From: Thioalkalicoccus limnaeus
GTDB taxonomy: Bacteria > Pseudomonadota > Gammaproteobacteria > Chromatiales > Chromatiaceae
Assembly (NCBI RefSeq): GCF_041197575.1
Contig: NZ_JBDKXB010000023.1
Location: forward strand, 1 to 55,094
Length of the DNA: 55,094 nt
Reading direction: 5' to 3'
In this document: positions 40,935-49,467 of the stretch, in pieces
Layout: each line of letters begins with the position of its first letter
How positions within the stretch are numbered: the first letter of the stretch is position 1
Program-made: the position numbers and the translations under genes
Notes under the pieces: generated by a model
Database searches by the model: none
The model's input: the letters and a program-made list of their open reading frames with translations, nothing else
Told to the model about the DNA's origin: nothing

Positions 40935-42833
40935 ATGTTGACACCGCTGGCGATGAAGCATGTCCGGCTGTTGGTCCTGACCGAGGATCTGCCGCGGGCG
41001 GCCCTGACCCTGGCCGAGACCGAGAGCTTTCACCCGGACACGCGCGAACCGGGCGATCCGCGACTGTCCGGGACGCCGGGCCACGAGTATCGCGAGACCT
41101 TCCAGCAGGCACGGACGCGCCTGGCCAAGATCGGCAATCTGATCCCCCTGGTGGAGGAGGTGGATCTGACCGAGATCCGTGTCGTCGATGCCGCGGAGCT
41201 GGCCCAGGTCAACGATTGGCTGGGGCGGATCTGGCGCGAGACGTCCCGCTACGAGGAAGAGTACCGGCGCCTCGAGGACGAGGAGGGGTTCGTTGCCGAA
41301 CAGCAGGCCGCGGTCGCCAACTTCGCCGAGCTGCGGGTCGATCTGCGCCTTTTGCGCAGCCATACACGATTCCTGGAGATCCACGTCGGTCTGGTCCCGC
41401 GCGAGAATCTGCGTCAGCTCCAGGGTGCGGTCGGGCTGGCTGATCACATGCTGTTCAACTATACGACGCGCGGTGAACAGGCCCACGTCGTGATCGTCGG
41501 CCCGCGCGGTCACGGCGAGACCGAGTTGGCCTCGGTTCTCAGCTCGGCCGGTTTTCAGAGCCTGCCGATCCCGCAGGAGCTCGACCGATCGCCGGACGAG
41601 ATCGCCGAATCCTTGGCGCGCCGCCGCGCCGAGATCGAGATCGAGCGCCAAACCTTGGGACATCGGCTGCAAGAATGGGCCGCCAGTTTCGCCGAGCGAC
41701 TGACCGAGGCCGAGCGGACCTTGCGGCTGGCCGAGCCCTTCGTGACCCTCGATCCTTCGGTGCGCAATGCCGGGCATCTCGCGTGTTTGGCCGGCTGGGT
41801 GCCAGCCCGCGCAGTCGCCGATCTCCGACGCCGGCTCGACGATAGCTTGACCCAACCCTTTCAGCTCGATAGCCGCGACCCGCTCGCGGACGAACGGCCG
41901 CTGGTCCCGTCCGTGCCGGTGCGCAGTCGCTTGCTGCAACCCTTCGCGCTGCTGGTCAAGCAATACGGCATCCCGCAGTACGGCGAGGTCGACCCGGTCC
42001 CCTTGTTCGCGGTTACCTTCCTGTTGATGTTCGGCACCATGTTCGGCGATGTCGGACAAGGCGCCGTCATCGCCATCCTCGCGTGGATCTTCCGCAAGCC
42101 ACTCGGACGTCTCTACCTGTTCGGTGTCCTGGCCGGTCTGTCGTCGATGGCTTTCGGCTTCCTGTTCGGCAGCGTCTTCGGGTCAAAAGAGTTGCTGCCG
42201 GCGTTGTGGATGTCGCCGCTGAAGGATCCGATCCTGATGCTACAGCTGGCACTGGGCTGGGGCATCCTGTTCATCGTGCTGGCCTGTCTGTTGGCGATCT
42301 ATAACCGGCTCGTCGTCAAGAACCTCGCCGGGGCCTTGTTCGGACACCATGGCCTGGTCAATCTCGTCTTCTACCTCGCGCTGATCTGGGGCGCCGTCAA
42401 TCTCGCGACCGCCGGCGCGTTCGGCTGGTGGCCCGCGACACTCGGTCTGATGGCCCTCGGTGGCCTGGCTTGGTACAACTGGCGCCATCTGGACGCGCCC
42501 GTTGCCGAACGGGTCTTGGTCGTCTTCATCGAGACCCTCGAGACCGTGATCGGGTACGCGTCCAATACCCTGTCGTTTCTGCGGGTCGCGGCCTTCAGCC
42601 TGAATCACGTGGCGTTATCGATCGCGATCTTCACCCTCGCCGGGATGATGGGTACCTTCGGACATCTCGTGACCTTGATCCTGGGCAACATCTTCGTCAT
42701 CGTGCTCGAGGGGGGCATCGTGATGATCCAGGTGATGCGTTTACAGTATTACGAGGGCTTTTCGCGGTATTTTTCGGGCAATGGCCATGAATTCGCGCCG
42801 TTGCGGTTGCGGCGCGCGGCGCCTGGCCGCTAG
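40935..42833 (+). CDS. ntpI: V/A-type ATPase subunit I (membrane stator, a-subunit homologue)
   Basis: A 632-residue protein. The N-terminal cytoplasmic half (about 1-330) has long coiled coils and the fold anchoring the stalks (RFLEIHVGLVPRENLRQLQG). The C-terminal half has about seven TM helices (from LFAVTFLLMFGTMFGDVGQGA onward) and forms the ion half-channels. The essential arginine region is probably LSFLRVAAFSLNHVALS in the penultimate helix. The protein ends soon after IQVMRLQYYEGFSRYFSGN. It lies 53 bp before the c-subunit gene. Confidence 0.95.
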   Translation: MLTPLAMKHVRLLVLTEDLPRAALTLAETESFHPDTREPGDPRLSGTPGHEYRETFQQARTRLAKIGNLIPLVEEVDLTEIRVVDAAELAQVNDWLGRIWRETSRYEEEYRRLEDEEGFVAEQQAAVANFAELRVDLRLLRSHTRFLEIHVGLVPRENLRQLQGAVGLADHMLFNYTTRGEQAHVVIVGPRGHGETELASVLSSAGFQSLPIPQELDRSPDEIAESLARRRAEIEIERQTLGHRLQEWAASFAERLTEAERTLRLAEPFVTLDPSVRNAGHLACLAGWVPARAVADLRRRLDDSLTQPFQLDSRDPLADERPLVPSVPVRSRLLQPFALLVKQYGIPQYGEVDPVPLFAVTFLLMFGTMFGDVGQGAVIAILAWIFRKPLGRLYLFGVLAGLSSMAFGFLFGSVFGSKELLPALWMSPLKDPILMLQLALGWGILFIVLACLLAIYNRLVVKNLAGALFGHHGLVNLVFYLALIWGAVNLATAGAFGWWPATLGLMALGGLAWYNWRHLDAPVAERVLVVFIETLETVIGYASNTLSFLRVAAFSLNHVALSIAIFTLAGMMGTFGHLVTLILGNIFVIVLEGGIVMIQVMRLQYYEGFSRYFSGNGHEFAPLRLRRAAPGR

Positions 42834-42886
42834 CCGGCGCGCCGATTTGGTTCGGCTCACCTCCCATCCTTCTCAAGGAGTGCGAC

Positions 42887-43333
42887 ATGTATTGGCTCGT
42901 TGGTCTGATGTCCTTGGCCCTCATCGGCCTGATCGTCACCGGTCTGCTGTTGGAGCTGCGCCCGGCGTACGCGCGACATCTGCAAGGCTGGTTCAAGCCG
43001 GCGATGGGGGGGCAACTGGTGGTCTTCGTGGGTGCGCTACTCGGGCTGCTCTGGTTCGGCATCGATCAGGTCATGGCGCAAACCGAGGCTGTTACCGCGG
43101 TCGGTTCGGAGATCTCGGTCGGGCTGGGGCTCGCGATCATCGGTGCTGGCATCCCGACCGGGCTGTCGACGATCGGCGCCGGCATCGCGGTCGGCCCGAT
43201 CGGTGCGGCCTCGTTGGCGGCGATCACCGAGAAGCCCGAGATCCTCGGCCGAACTCTGATCTACCTGGGCCTGGCCGAGGGGATCGCGATCTACGGCTTG
43301 GTCATCAGCATCCTGCTGTTGAACCGGATCTGA
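42887..43333 (+). CDS. ntpK: V/A-type ATPase proteolipid (c/K subunit)
   Basis: A 148-residue c-ring subunit with four TM helices. The first two (residues 2-22 and 41-59) do not show the canonical c-hairpin pattern. The second pair (about 76-104 and 121-145) carries the glycine-rich helix GLGLAIIGAGIPTGLSTIG and the ion-binding helix GLAEGIAIYGLVIS with carboxylate E131. The absence of an ET (Na+-type) pair at this site suggests H+ rather than Na+, an inference. AAGGAG precedes the start. The gene is 15 bp upstream of subunit F. Confidence 0.92.
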   Translation: MYWLVGLMSLALIGLIVTGLLLELRPAYARHLQGWFKPAMGGQLVVFVGALLGLLWFGIDQVMAQTEAVTAVGSEISVGLGLAIIGAGIPTGLSTIGAGIAVGPIGAASLAAITEKPEILGRTLIYLGLAEGIAIYGLVISILLLNRI

Positions 43334-43348
43334 CGTCGGACACGAACG

Positions 43349-43705
43349 ATGACGGCTGACAACGAGCCCGGCCGCGGGACCCGATTGCTCTTTTTCGGCG
43401 AGGACAGTCTCGCCGATGGGTTTCGGCTGATCGGCTTCGAGACCTATCCAGACCCGATCCCGGCCGATCTGGAGCGGGTCTTCCGGGATCTGCTGCGCGC
43501 ACGCGAGAACGCCTTCGTGGTGATCGAGGATCGCCTGATGCAAGCCGATATCCCGATCCTGCGCCAGATCCGCCGCGAAGGCGGCCGCATCGTCTTGATG
43601 GCGATCCCGCCGCTGCGGGAACCGCCGCGGCTCGCCAGCGAGGTCGCCGATCGGCTGCGAGCCATGTTCGGCGCCTCATCGATGAAGGCACGGGAGTCCT
43701 CGTGA
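43349..43705 (+). CDS. V/A-type ATPase subunit F
   Basis: A 118-residue protein with a Rossmann-like start (LLFFGEDSLADGFRLIGFET) and the family pattern AFVVIEDRLMQADIPILRQI. Subunit F binds to the D axle and regulates rotation. The stop overlaps the subunit E start by four bases. Its presence while D is missing from the operon is notable, because F normally acts only through D. Confidence 0.85.
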   Translation: MTADNEPGRGTRLLFFGEDSLADGFRLIGFETYPDPIPADLERVFRDLLRARENAFVVIEDRLMQADIPILRQIRREGGRIVLMAIPPLREPPRLASEVADRLRAMFGASSMKARESS

Positions 43706-44340
43706 ACCAGGTAGACGCACTCGAGCAAGCCATCCTCGCCCGCGCCGAGCGCTTGGCGACAGAGTACCGGGATCGCGCCAAGCGTGGTCGTGACAGCATC
43801 CTGCGCGAGGCCGCCGACAAGCGCCGGTTACGCGAACAGCGCGAGGAAGCCCAGGCCAAGGCGATCGGCGAGCGCACCTTCCGGCAGCAGGTGCAGGCAA
43901 GCGAACTCAAGATGCAAAGCCAGCTCGACCGGGTGCGCTGGAATCTGGTGCAGTCCGTCGAGCGCCGGCTCGCCGACCGGTGGCACCGCTTCGCCGAGGA
44001 CGAGACCGCCTATCTGGCGTTGCTGCGTGAACTGATCCGCGTGGCCGCCGGCCAGATCGAGCGCGACAGCTTGCTAGTCCAGGCCAACCTGCACGACATC
44101 AAGCGTCTGCGGCTTGACTGGGAGCCGGTCGTCGCCGCGCTGCCCGGTCGCCGGGTGGTACTGAGCGAGGAGCCGATCGAGACCCTGGGTGGTGTCCTGA
44201 TCGTCAGCGAGGATCGCTCGATCCGCGTCGACAACACCTTCGAAGGGCGCTTGGCGAGGCTGCGGCCGCGGATCGCGCAAACGATTCTCGAGCGCCTGCT
44301 GCCGAGCGGCCTCGATACGGGCAGCCTCTTCACCGGCTGA
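43702..44340 (+). CDS. ntpE: V/A-type ATPase subunit E
   Basis: A 212-residue peripheral stalk subunit. The N-terminal 110 residues are a long charged coiled coil (LRE and REQREEAQAKAIGERTFRQQ repeats). The C-terminal domain has the typical LGGVLIVSEDRSIRVDNTFEGRLARLR close. It holds the A3B3 head to subunit I with the G/H-type subunit. Its start overlaps the subunit F stop by four bases. A 176-bp gap follows before subunit A; no gene was found there. Confidence 0.88.
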   Translation: MNQVDALEQAILARAERLATEYRDRAKRGRDSILREAADKRRLREQREEAQAKAIGERTFRQQVQASELKMQSQLDRVRWNLVQSVERRLADRWHRFAEDETAYLALLRELIRVAAGQIERDSLLVQANLHDIKRLRLDWEPVVAALPGRRVVLSEEPIETLGGVLIVSEDRSIRVDNTFEGRLARLRPRIAQTILERLLPSGLDTGSLFTG

Positions 44341-44516
44341 ACGATGCTCGTCTCCGACGTCGTCGTATCGCGCCGGCGCGACCCTCGGCGACAGGGGCCT
44401 CGCCGTCGGGCTGACCAGGGCTGATTCAGGGTCTGTCGCGACGAGATCATGCGAGGACCGATGCAACCAGCGACAGCGACCGGCCGCACGCGCGTAGCCC
44501 GGCGCACGGAAGGACC

Positions 44517-46310
44517 ATGAGCGATAGCAAAAGAACCGGTGTGATTCTCGACATCAACGGCCCCATCGTGACCATCGATCTGCCGGGCATTCGCAGCGGT
44601 GAGCAGGTCAAGATCGGGGAGCTGGGTCTGTTTGGCGAGGTCATCTCGCTGCGTGACCGACAGGCCATCGTGCAGACCTACGAATCGACCGACGGCGTGC
44701 GGCCCGGTGAGCCGGCAGTCGGTCTCGGGTGGCCGCTGTCGGTCGAATTGGGTCCTGGCCTGATGGGCAGCATCTTCGACGGCGTGCAGCGGCCGCTCGA
44801 CAAGATCGCGCTGATCTCCGGCGACTATATCCGCCGCGGGATCAGCGTCGCCGCGCTCGATCGGTCGCGCCTTTGGTCGTTCACGCCCAACCCCGCGCTC
44901 GAGCCGGGCACCCGGGTCACCACCGGGCAGGTCCTGGGAACCGTGCAGGAGACCGAGACGGTCGAGCATCGGATCCTGGTGCCACCGGGCATCGAGGGCG
45001 AGATCGACGAGGTCGCGCCGGCTGGAGACTATGACGTCGAGGCGACGATCGCGCGGGTCCGCGACGGGCGCGGACAAAGTCAGCGCCTGGCCATGTTCCA
45101 TCGCTGGCCGGTCCGCAAACCCCGCCCTTACGCGCAACGCGACGACAGCATCGTGCCGCTGATCACCGGCCAGCGGATCATCGACACCTTCTTCCCGCTG
45201 CTCAAGGGCGGCAAGGGGGCGGTCCCGGGTCCGTTCGGTGCCGGGAAGACGATGGTCCAGCAACAGATCGCGCGCTGGTCGAACGCCGACATCGTGATCT
45301 ACGTCGGCTGTGGCGAACGGGGCAACGAGCTCGTCGACGTGCTGGAGAGTTTCCCGCAGCTCGATGACCCCTATACCGGGCGCAAGCTGATGGAACGGAC
45401 GCTGCTCGTCGCGAACACCTCGAACATGCCGGTCGTGGCCCGCGAGGCCTCGATCTATGTCGGCATCACGATGGCCGAGTACTATCGTGACATGGGCTAC
45501 GACGTGGTCATGCTCGCCGACTCGACGAGCCGCTGGGCCGAGGCACTGCGCGAGGTCTCCGGCCGGCTCGGCCAGATGCCGGTCGAGGAGGGCTATCCGG
45601 CCTATCTGGCGTCGCGGCTGGCGGCCGTCTACGAACGGGCCGGGCGGGTCGAGACCTTCGCGACCGGTTCGGGCTCGGTGACGCTGATCGGCGCCGTCTC
45701 GCCGCCCGGCGGCGACTTCTCGGAGCCGGTCACGAGCCATACCAAGGACATCATCGAGACCTTCTGGGCCCTGTCCAAGGAGCTTGCCGATGCCCGTCAT
45801 TATCCGTCGATCGATTGGGTGACCAGTTTCTCGGGTCATGTCCAGACCGCTGCCCAATGGTGGGCCGCGGAGATCGATCGCGACTGGGAACGGGATCGCA
45901 TGCGGGCGCTCGCGCTGCTGGCGCGCGATGCCGAGCTCTCGCGGATCGTCAACCTGGTCGGTCCCGAGGCCCTGTCCGATGCGCAGCGCTGGGATCTCGA
46001 AGGCGCGGCGCTGATCAAGGAAGGGGTCTTGCAGCAGAGCGCGCTCGACCCGGTCGACACCTTCTGTTCGCCGCACAAGCAGTTTGCGCTGCTCGATCTG
46101 GCCCTGGCGATCTACGACCAGGGTGCCGAGCTCGTGACCCTTGGCGTGCCGGTTCAACAGTTGCAGGCCTTGCCCTTCCTGTCGCGGGCGCGGCGCATCA
46201 AGACCCTGTACAGCAGCGAGCAGCTCGAGCAGATCCAGGCCTTTCGTGCCGAGGTCGAGCAGGCGATCGAGGGGCTGCGGCTCGAGTATGCGAAAGGGGA
46301 GGAGGCCTGA
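44517..46310 (+). CDS. ntpA: V/A-type ATPase catalytic subunit A
   Basis: A 597-residue catalytic subunit. The A-specific non-homologous insert (about residues 90-190) lies between the N-terminal barrel and the nucleotide domain. The P-loop GPFGAGKTMVQQQ carries K244, and the catalytic-Glu region is YVGCGERGNELVDVLESFP. Walker B is VVMLADSTSRWAEALREVSG. The start has an upstream AAGGA and gives MSDSKRTGVILDINGPIV. The stop overlaps the subunit B start (TGATG), ensuring matched synthesis. Clear A-type rather than F1-beta. Confidence 0.97.
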   Translation: MSDSKRTGVILDINGPIVTIDLPGIRSGEQVKIGELGLFGEVISLRDRQAIVQTYESTDGVRPGEPAVGLGWPLSVELGPGLMGSIFDGVQRPLDKIALISGDYIRRGISVAALDRSRLWSFTPNPALEPGTRVTTGQVLGTVQETETVEHRILVPPGIEGEIDEVAPAGDYDVEATIARVRDGRGQSQRLAMFHRWPVRKPRPYAQRDDSIVPLITGQRIIDTFFPLLKGGKGAVPGPFGAGKTMVQQQIARWSNADIVIYVGCGERGNELVDVLESFPQLDDPYTGRKLMERTLLVANTSNMPVVAREASIYVGITMAEYYRDMGYDVVMLADSTSRWAEALREVSGRLGQMPVEEGYPAYLASRLAAVYERAGRVETFATGSGSVTLIGAVSPPGGDFSEPVTSHTKDIIETFWALSKELADARHYPSIDWVTSFSGHVQTAAQWWAAEIDRDWERDRMRALALLARDAELSRIVNLVGPEALSDAQRWDLEGAALIKEGVLQQSALDPVDTFCSPHKQFALLDLALAIYDQGAELVTLGVPVQQLQALPFLSRARRIKTLYSSEQLEQIQAFRAEVEQAIEGLRLEYAKGEEA

Positions 46311-47689
46311 TGAGCATCAAGGCGTATCGGACGGCGCACGAGGCCCGCGGCGGTCTGCTCGTGACGCGGCATGTCCCGGGGGTGGCCTTCGGTGACCGCG
46401 TCGAGATCGAGGACCATGCCGGTGGACTGCGCAATGGTCAGGTCATCCGGACCTCGAACGACGAGGTCTTGATCCTGGTGTTCGAAGGCACTGAGGATCT
46501 CGACCTCGCCGAGACCTGGGTCCGTTTCCTCGATGAACCGATCGAGATCGCCTTGTCGCCGGAGCTGCTCGGACGCGAGTTCAACGGCCTCGGCGAGCCG
46601 CGCGACGGCCGTCCGCCGATCCTCGCCAGCATCCGCCGTGCCGTCGCCGGCTCGGCGATCAATCCGGCCGCCCGGACCTACCCGCGCGAATTCATCCAGA
46701 CCGGGATCTCGACGATCGACGGGCTCAACTCGCTGGTGCGCGGCCAGAAGCTGCCGATCTTCTCGGGCTCCGGCCTGCCGCATAATCGGCTTGCCGCGCA
46801 GATCGTGCGCCAAGCGCGGCTCAAGGACGAGGACACCAGCTTTTCGGTCGTCTTCGCCGCGATGGGCGTCTCCTACGCCGACGCCAAGTTCTTCCGCGAC
46901 GAGTTCGCCTCCTCGGGCGTGCTGCGCAATGTCGTGATGTTCGTCAACCTGGCCGACGATCCGCCCGTCGAACGCTTGACTCTACCGCGCACGGCCCTGA
47001 CCGTGGCCGAATACCTCGCCTACGATCTGGATCGCCACGTCCTGGTCGTCATGACCGACATGACCTACTACGCCGAGGCGCTGCGCGAGGTCGCGACGGC
47101 CAAGGGCGATGTGCCCGCGCGCAAGGGCTATCCGGGATATCTGTACTCGGACCTCGCCGAGATCTACGAGCGCTGCGGGCGCATCCATCAGCGGCACGGC
47201 TCGATCACGATGATGCCGGTCGTCAGCATGCCGTCGGACGACATCACGCACCCGATCCCGGACCTGACCGGCTACATCACCGAAGGCCAGATCGTGCTGT
47301 CGCGCGACCTCCACAACCAGGGCATCTACCCGCCGGTACACATCTCGCCGTCGCTGTCGCGGTTGATGAAGGACGGCATCGGCAAGGACGACACCCGCGA
47401 GGATCACCCGCGCGTCGCGGCCCAGCTCTACGCGCTCTACGCCCGGGCGCTCGAGACCCGCAACCTGGCCTCGATCATCGGCGCCGACGAACTGTCCGAG
47501 CGCGACCGCCGCTACCTGAAGTTCGCCGATGCCTTCGACAGCCGCTTCGTCGGCCAGGGCGAGACCGAGGACCGCAGCATCGAGGCGACGCTGAACCTGG
47601 CCTGGGACCTGATGTCGATGTTCCCGCGCGACACCCTGACGCGCGTCAGCGAAACGGACCTCGCCAAGTTCCACCAGGGCGAGGAATGA
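46310..47689 (+). CDS. ntpB: V/A-type ATPase regulatory subunit B
   Basis: A 459-residue non-catalytic subunit. It lacks a full P-loop (GSGLPHNRLAAQI at the equivalent site), as usual for B. It has the conserved YPREFIQTGISTIDGLNSLVRG-type region and the MPSDDITHPIPDLTGYITEGQ segment that contacts the catalytic site. The start is fixed by overlap with the subunit A stop. In most bacterial V/A operons subunit D follows here; instead a 486-bp gap without a credible gene separates it from dedD. Confidence 0.97.
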   Translation: MSIKAYRTAHEARGGLLVTRHVPGVAFGDRVEIEDHAGGLRNGQVIRTSNDEVLILVFEGTEDLDLAETWVRFLDEPIEIALSPELLGREFNGLGEPRDGRPPILASIRRAVAGSAINPAARTYPREFIQTGISTIDGLNSLVRGQKLPIFSGSGLPHNRLAAQIVRQARLKDEDTSFSVVFAAMGVSYADAKFFRDEFASSGVLRNVVMFVNLADDPPVERLTLPRTALTVAEYLAYDLDRHVLVVMTDMTYYAEALREVATAKGDVPARKGYPGYLYSDLAEIYERCGRIHQRHGSITMMPVVSMPSDDITHPIPDLTGYITEGQIVLSRDLHNQGIYPPVHISPSLSRLMKDGIGKDDTREDHPRVAAQLYALYARALETRNLASIIGADELSERDRRYLKFADAFDSRFVGQGETEDRSIEATLNLAWDLMSMFPRDTLTRVSETDLAKFHQGEE

Positions 47690-48175
47690 GAGGCGGCCCA
47701 TGGATCCCGGCGGACCCTGGGCGTCGCCGGCCGGATGCGCCCGGAACGAGAGCAGAAAAACCGTGGATGACTCTTTATCTTCATGACCTGTGGGAGCGCT
47801 TTTCCGCTCGCAGGCACTATAAGGCTGCCTTCGTTGTGGATCGACTGGTGACTGAGAGCAGCTGATCACCCATTGCATCGATCAGCGATGCCGCCTGAAG
47901 GAGACCGATGGAGCCGTCGCGCGGTTTGACGGTGCCGTGTCCTGTCGAGCAGATCGACTCGCGATGGCGAGAGCAACTGGCCGCCCATCCGTCCGACATG
48001 GACCTCAAGAGCCTGTCCAACAGGCGTCTACCCCCGGAGCATGATGAGTCCGGGTGGGCCGGCCTCGTCCGTCCGCGAGTGCGCAGTGGTGACCGCGCCT
48101 CTTCGCGCGCTCGCCGCTGGTATATAATTCGTCCTTCGTGGCGGACTCACCGAACGAACCTTGGGCGGAGGCAGG
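47690..48175. other. 486-bp gap after subunit B, no subunit D
   Basis: I looked in all frames for a subunit D start and found none; open frames here are short and Arg/Pro/Ser-rich. A small hairpin GAGCG-CTTTTC-CGCTC lies at 47794-47809 and may end the ATPase transcript. The 3' end of the gap holds a TATAAT (listed separately). Nothing else was recognised. Confidence 0.6.
48123..48128 (+). promoter_or_regulatory. dedD: possible sigma-70 -10 element for dedD
   Basis: A perfect TATAAT stands out in high-GC sequence, 47 bases upstream of the dedD start. A matching -35 box at 16-18 bp is not evident (CTTCGC is the nearest), so only the -10 is proposed. Confidence 0.45.
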
Positions 48176-48862
48176 ATGACTGAGGCGGCGAAAAAGCGTC
48201 TGATCGGGGCCGTGGCCCTGGTGGTACTGATGGTGATCTTCGTGCCCATGCTGTTCGAGGACGCCGATCACCCGGCCGAGCGCGATCCGGCTTTCGGTCT
48301 CGACGGGGCCGAGCGGCGCCCGGTTGATTCCGCCCCGCCGGTCGAGACCTTCCCGCCGCTCGGCACCCCGATCGACGAGGGCGAGTTGGCCCTGAGCGAG
48401 GACGAGATGATCCCGTTCGAGATGGGCGAGCCGGCCGATGAGGCACCACCGTTGGTACCGATCTCGCCCACCGAACCGCGGTCGCCGACGCCGAGCGTGA
48501 CCCAACCCGCTGCACCGCCTGCGGTGGCGCAGCCGTCCCCGGCGACGCAGCCATCGCCGCCGCGGACAACGGCTCAACCCGCGCCGCCGGCTACGACGAC
48601 CTCGGCGCCCCCGGCGGCGCCGAGGTCCGGTACCTACGTGGTTCAGGTGGCCGCGGTCTCGACCGCGGAGCGCGCCTCGGTGCTCGAGCAGGAGTTGCGC
48701 CAGAAAGGGTTTCGCCCGTTCATCGAGCGTGCTGTCGTCGAGGGCCGCACTTGGTACCGGGTCCGTGTCGGTCCCGAGAATGACCGGTCACAGGCCGCGC
48801 GGCTGATGGAGTCGGTCAAGCAGGCGACCGGCTATCAGGGTCAGATCTTGCGGCAACCCTGA
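48176..48862 (+). CDS. dedD: SPOR domain protein (DedD-like)
   Basis: A 228-residue inner-membrane protein. A short cytoplasmic N-terminus and one TM helix (LIGAVALVVLMVIFVPMLF, residues 9-27) are followed by a Pro/Ala/Thr-rich periplasmic linker (to about 150) and a C-terminal SPOR domain (TYVVQVAAVSTAERASVLEQ to the end) that binds denuded septal peptidoglycan. The start at 48176 has GGAGG upstream. Synteny with cvpA and purF downstream is the classic gammaproteobacterial order and supports the DedD identity. Confidence 0.9.
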   Translation: MTEAAKKRLIGAVALVVLMVIFVPMLFEDADHPAERDPAFGLDGAERRPVDSAPPVETFPPLGTPIDEGELALSEDEMIPFEMGEPADEAPPLVPISPTEPRSPTPSVTQPAAPPAVAQPSPATQPSPPRTTAQPAPPATTTSAPPAAPRSGTYVVQVAAVSTAERASVLEQELRQKGFRPFIERAVVEGRTWYRVRVGPENDRSQAARLMESVKQATGYQGQILRQP

Positions 48863-48928
48863 TCGGCGCCGCGTCACGTCACGTTTTGGACCGGATTCCC
48901 GGTACCTGTCAGAAAGGGGCTGAGCGCG

Positions 48929-49429
48929 TTGGAAAACTTGAATTGGGTCGATTATCTGATCCTGGTCATCATCGGCCTGTCGGCGGTGATCGGGTTTGCC
49001 CGAGGTCTGATCCGCGAGGTCCTGTCGCTCGGGATCTGGATCGCCGCGATCTTCGTCGCCTGGCTCTTCTTCCGCGATCTCGCGGCCGAGTTGGAGCCCT
49101 GGATCTCGACCCCATCGGTGCGCCAGGTCACGGCCTTCGTGCTGATCGTGTTCGGTATGCTCTTGATCGGGGCGCTGCTCGGATTCGTGTTGACGACACT
49201 GATCGACAAGACCGGTCTGAGCGGCTTCGATCGGCTGATGGGCCTGATCTTCGGTGTCGCGCGTGGCGGTGTCCTGGTCGCCCTGCTGGTCTTCATCGTC
49301 GCGCTGACGCCGATGACCGAGGATCCCTGGTGGAACGAATCACAATTGATCGCGCCGTTCGAGCGGCTGGCGGACTACCTGCTGGCGCTGGTCCCTCCTG
49401 ATATCGAGGATCGAATCAAGGTTCTCTGA
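48929..49429 (+). CDS. cvpA: CvpA family membrane protein
   Basis: A 166-residue inner-membrane protein with four TM helices (about residues 7-25, 30-50, 66-90, 103-125). The CvpA start is WVDYLILVIIGLSAVIGFARG, with later LIREVLSLGIWIAAIFVAW. It is needed for colicin V production in E. coli and for envelope homeostasis. Translation appears to begin at TTG (48929), since no ATG or GTG lies close to the conserved start; a second TTG nine bases later is also possible. It sits 38 bp upstream of purF. Confidence 0.92.
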   Translation: MENLNWVDYLILVIIGLSAVIGFARGLIREVLSLGIWIAAIFVAWLFFRDLAAELEPWISTPSVRQVTAFVLIVFGMLLIGALLGFVLTTLIDKTGLSGFDRLMGLIFGVARGGVLVALLVFIVALTPMTEDPWWNESQLIAPFERLADYLLALVPPDIEDRIKVL

Positions 49430-49467
49430 CCGGCACCGGTCGCCGCCCCGTCATCACGAGGTTAGCT

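Noticed and set aside
44010..46157. 715-codon minus-strand frame across ATPase subunits E and A
   Set aside because: Antisense of highly conserved subunits; no recognisable domain.
47908..48183. 91-codon frame between ATPase subunit B and dedD, considered as subunit D or a fragment
   Set aside because: No resemblance to subunit D and Arg/Ser/Pro-rich; it also runs into the dedD start.
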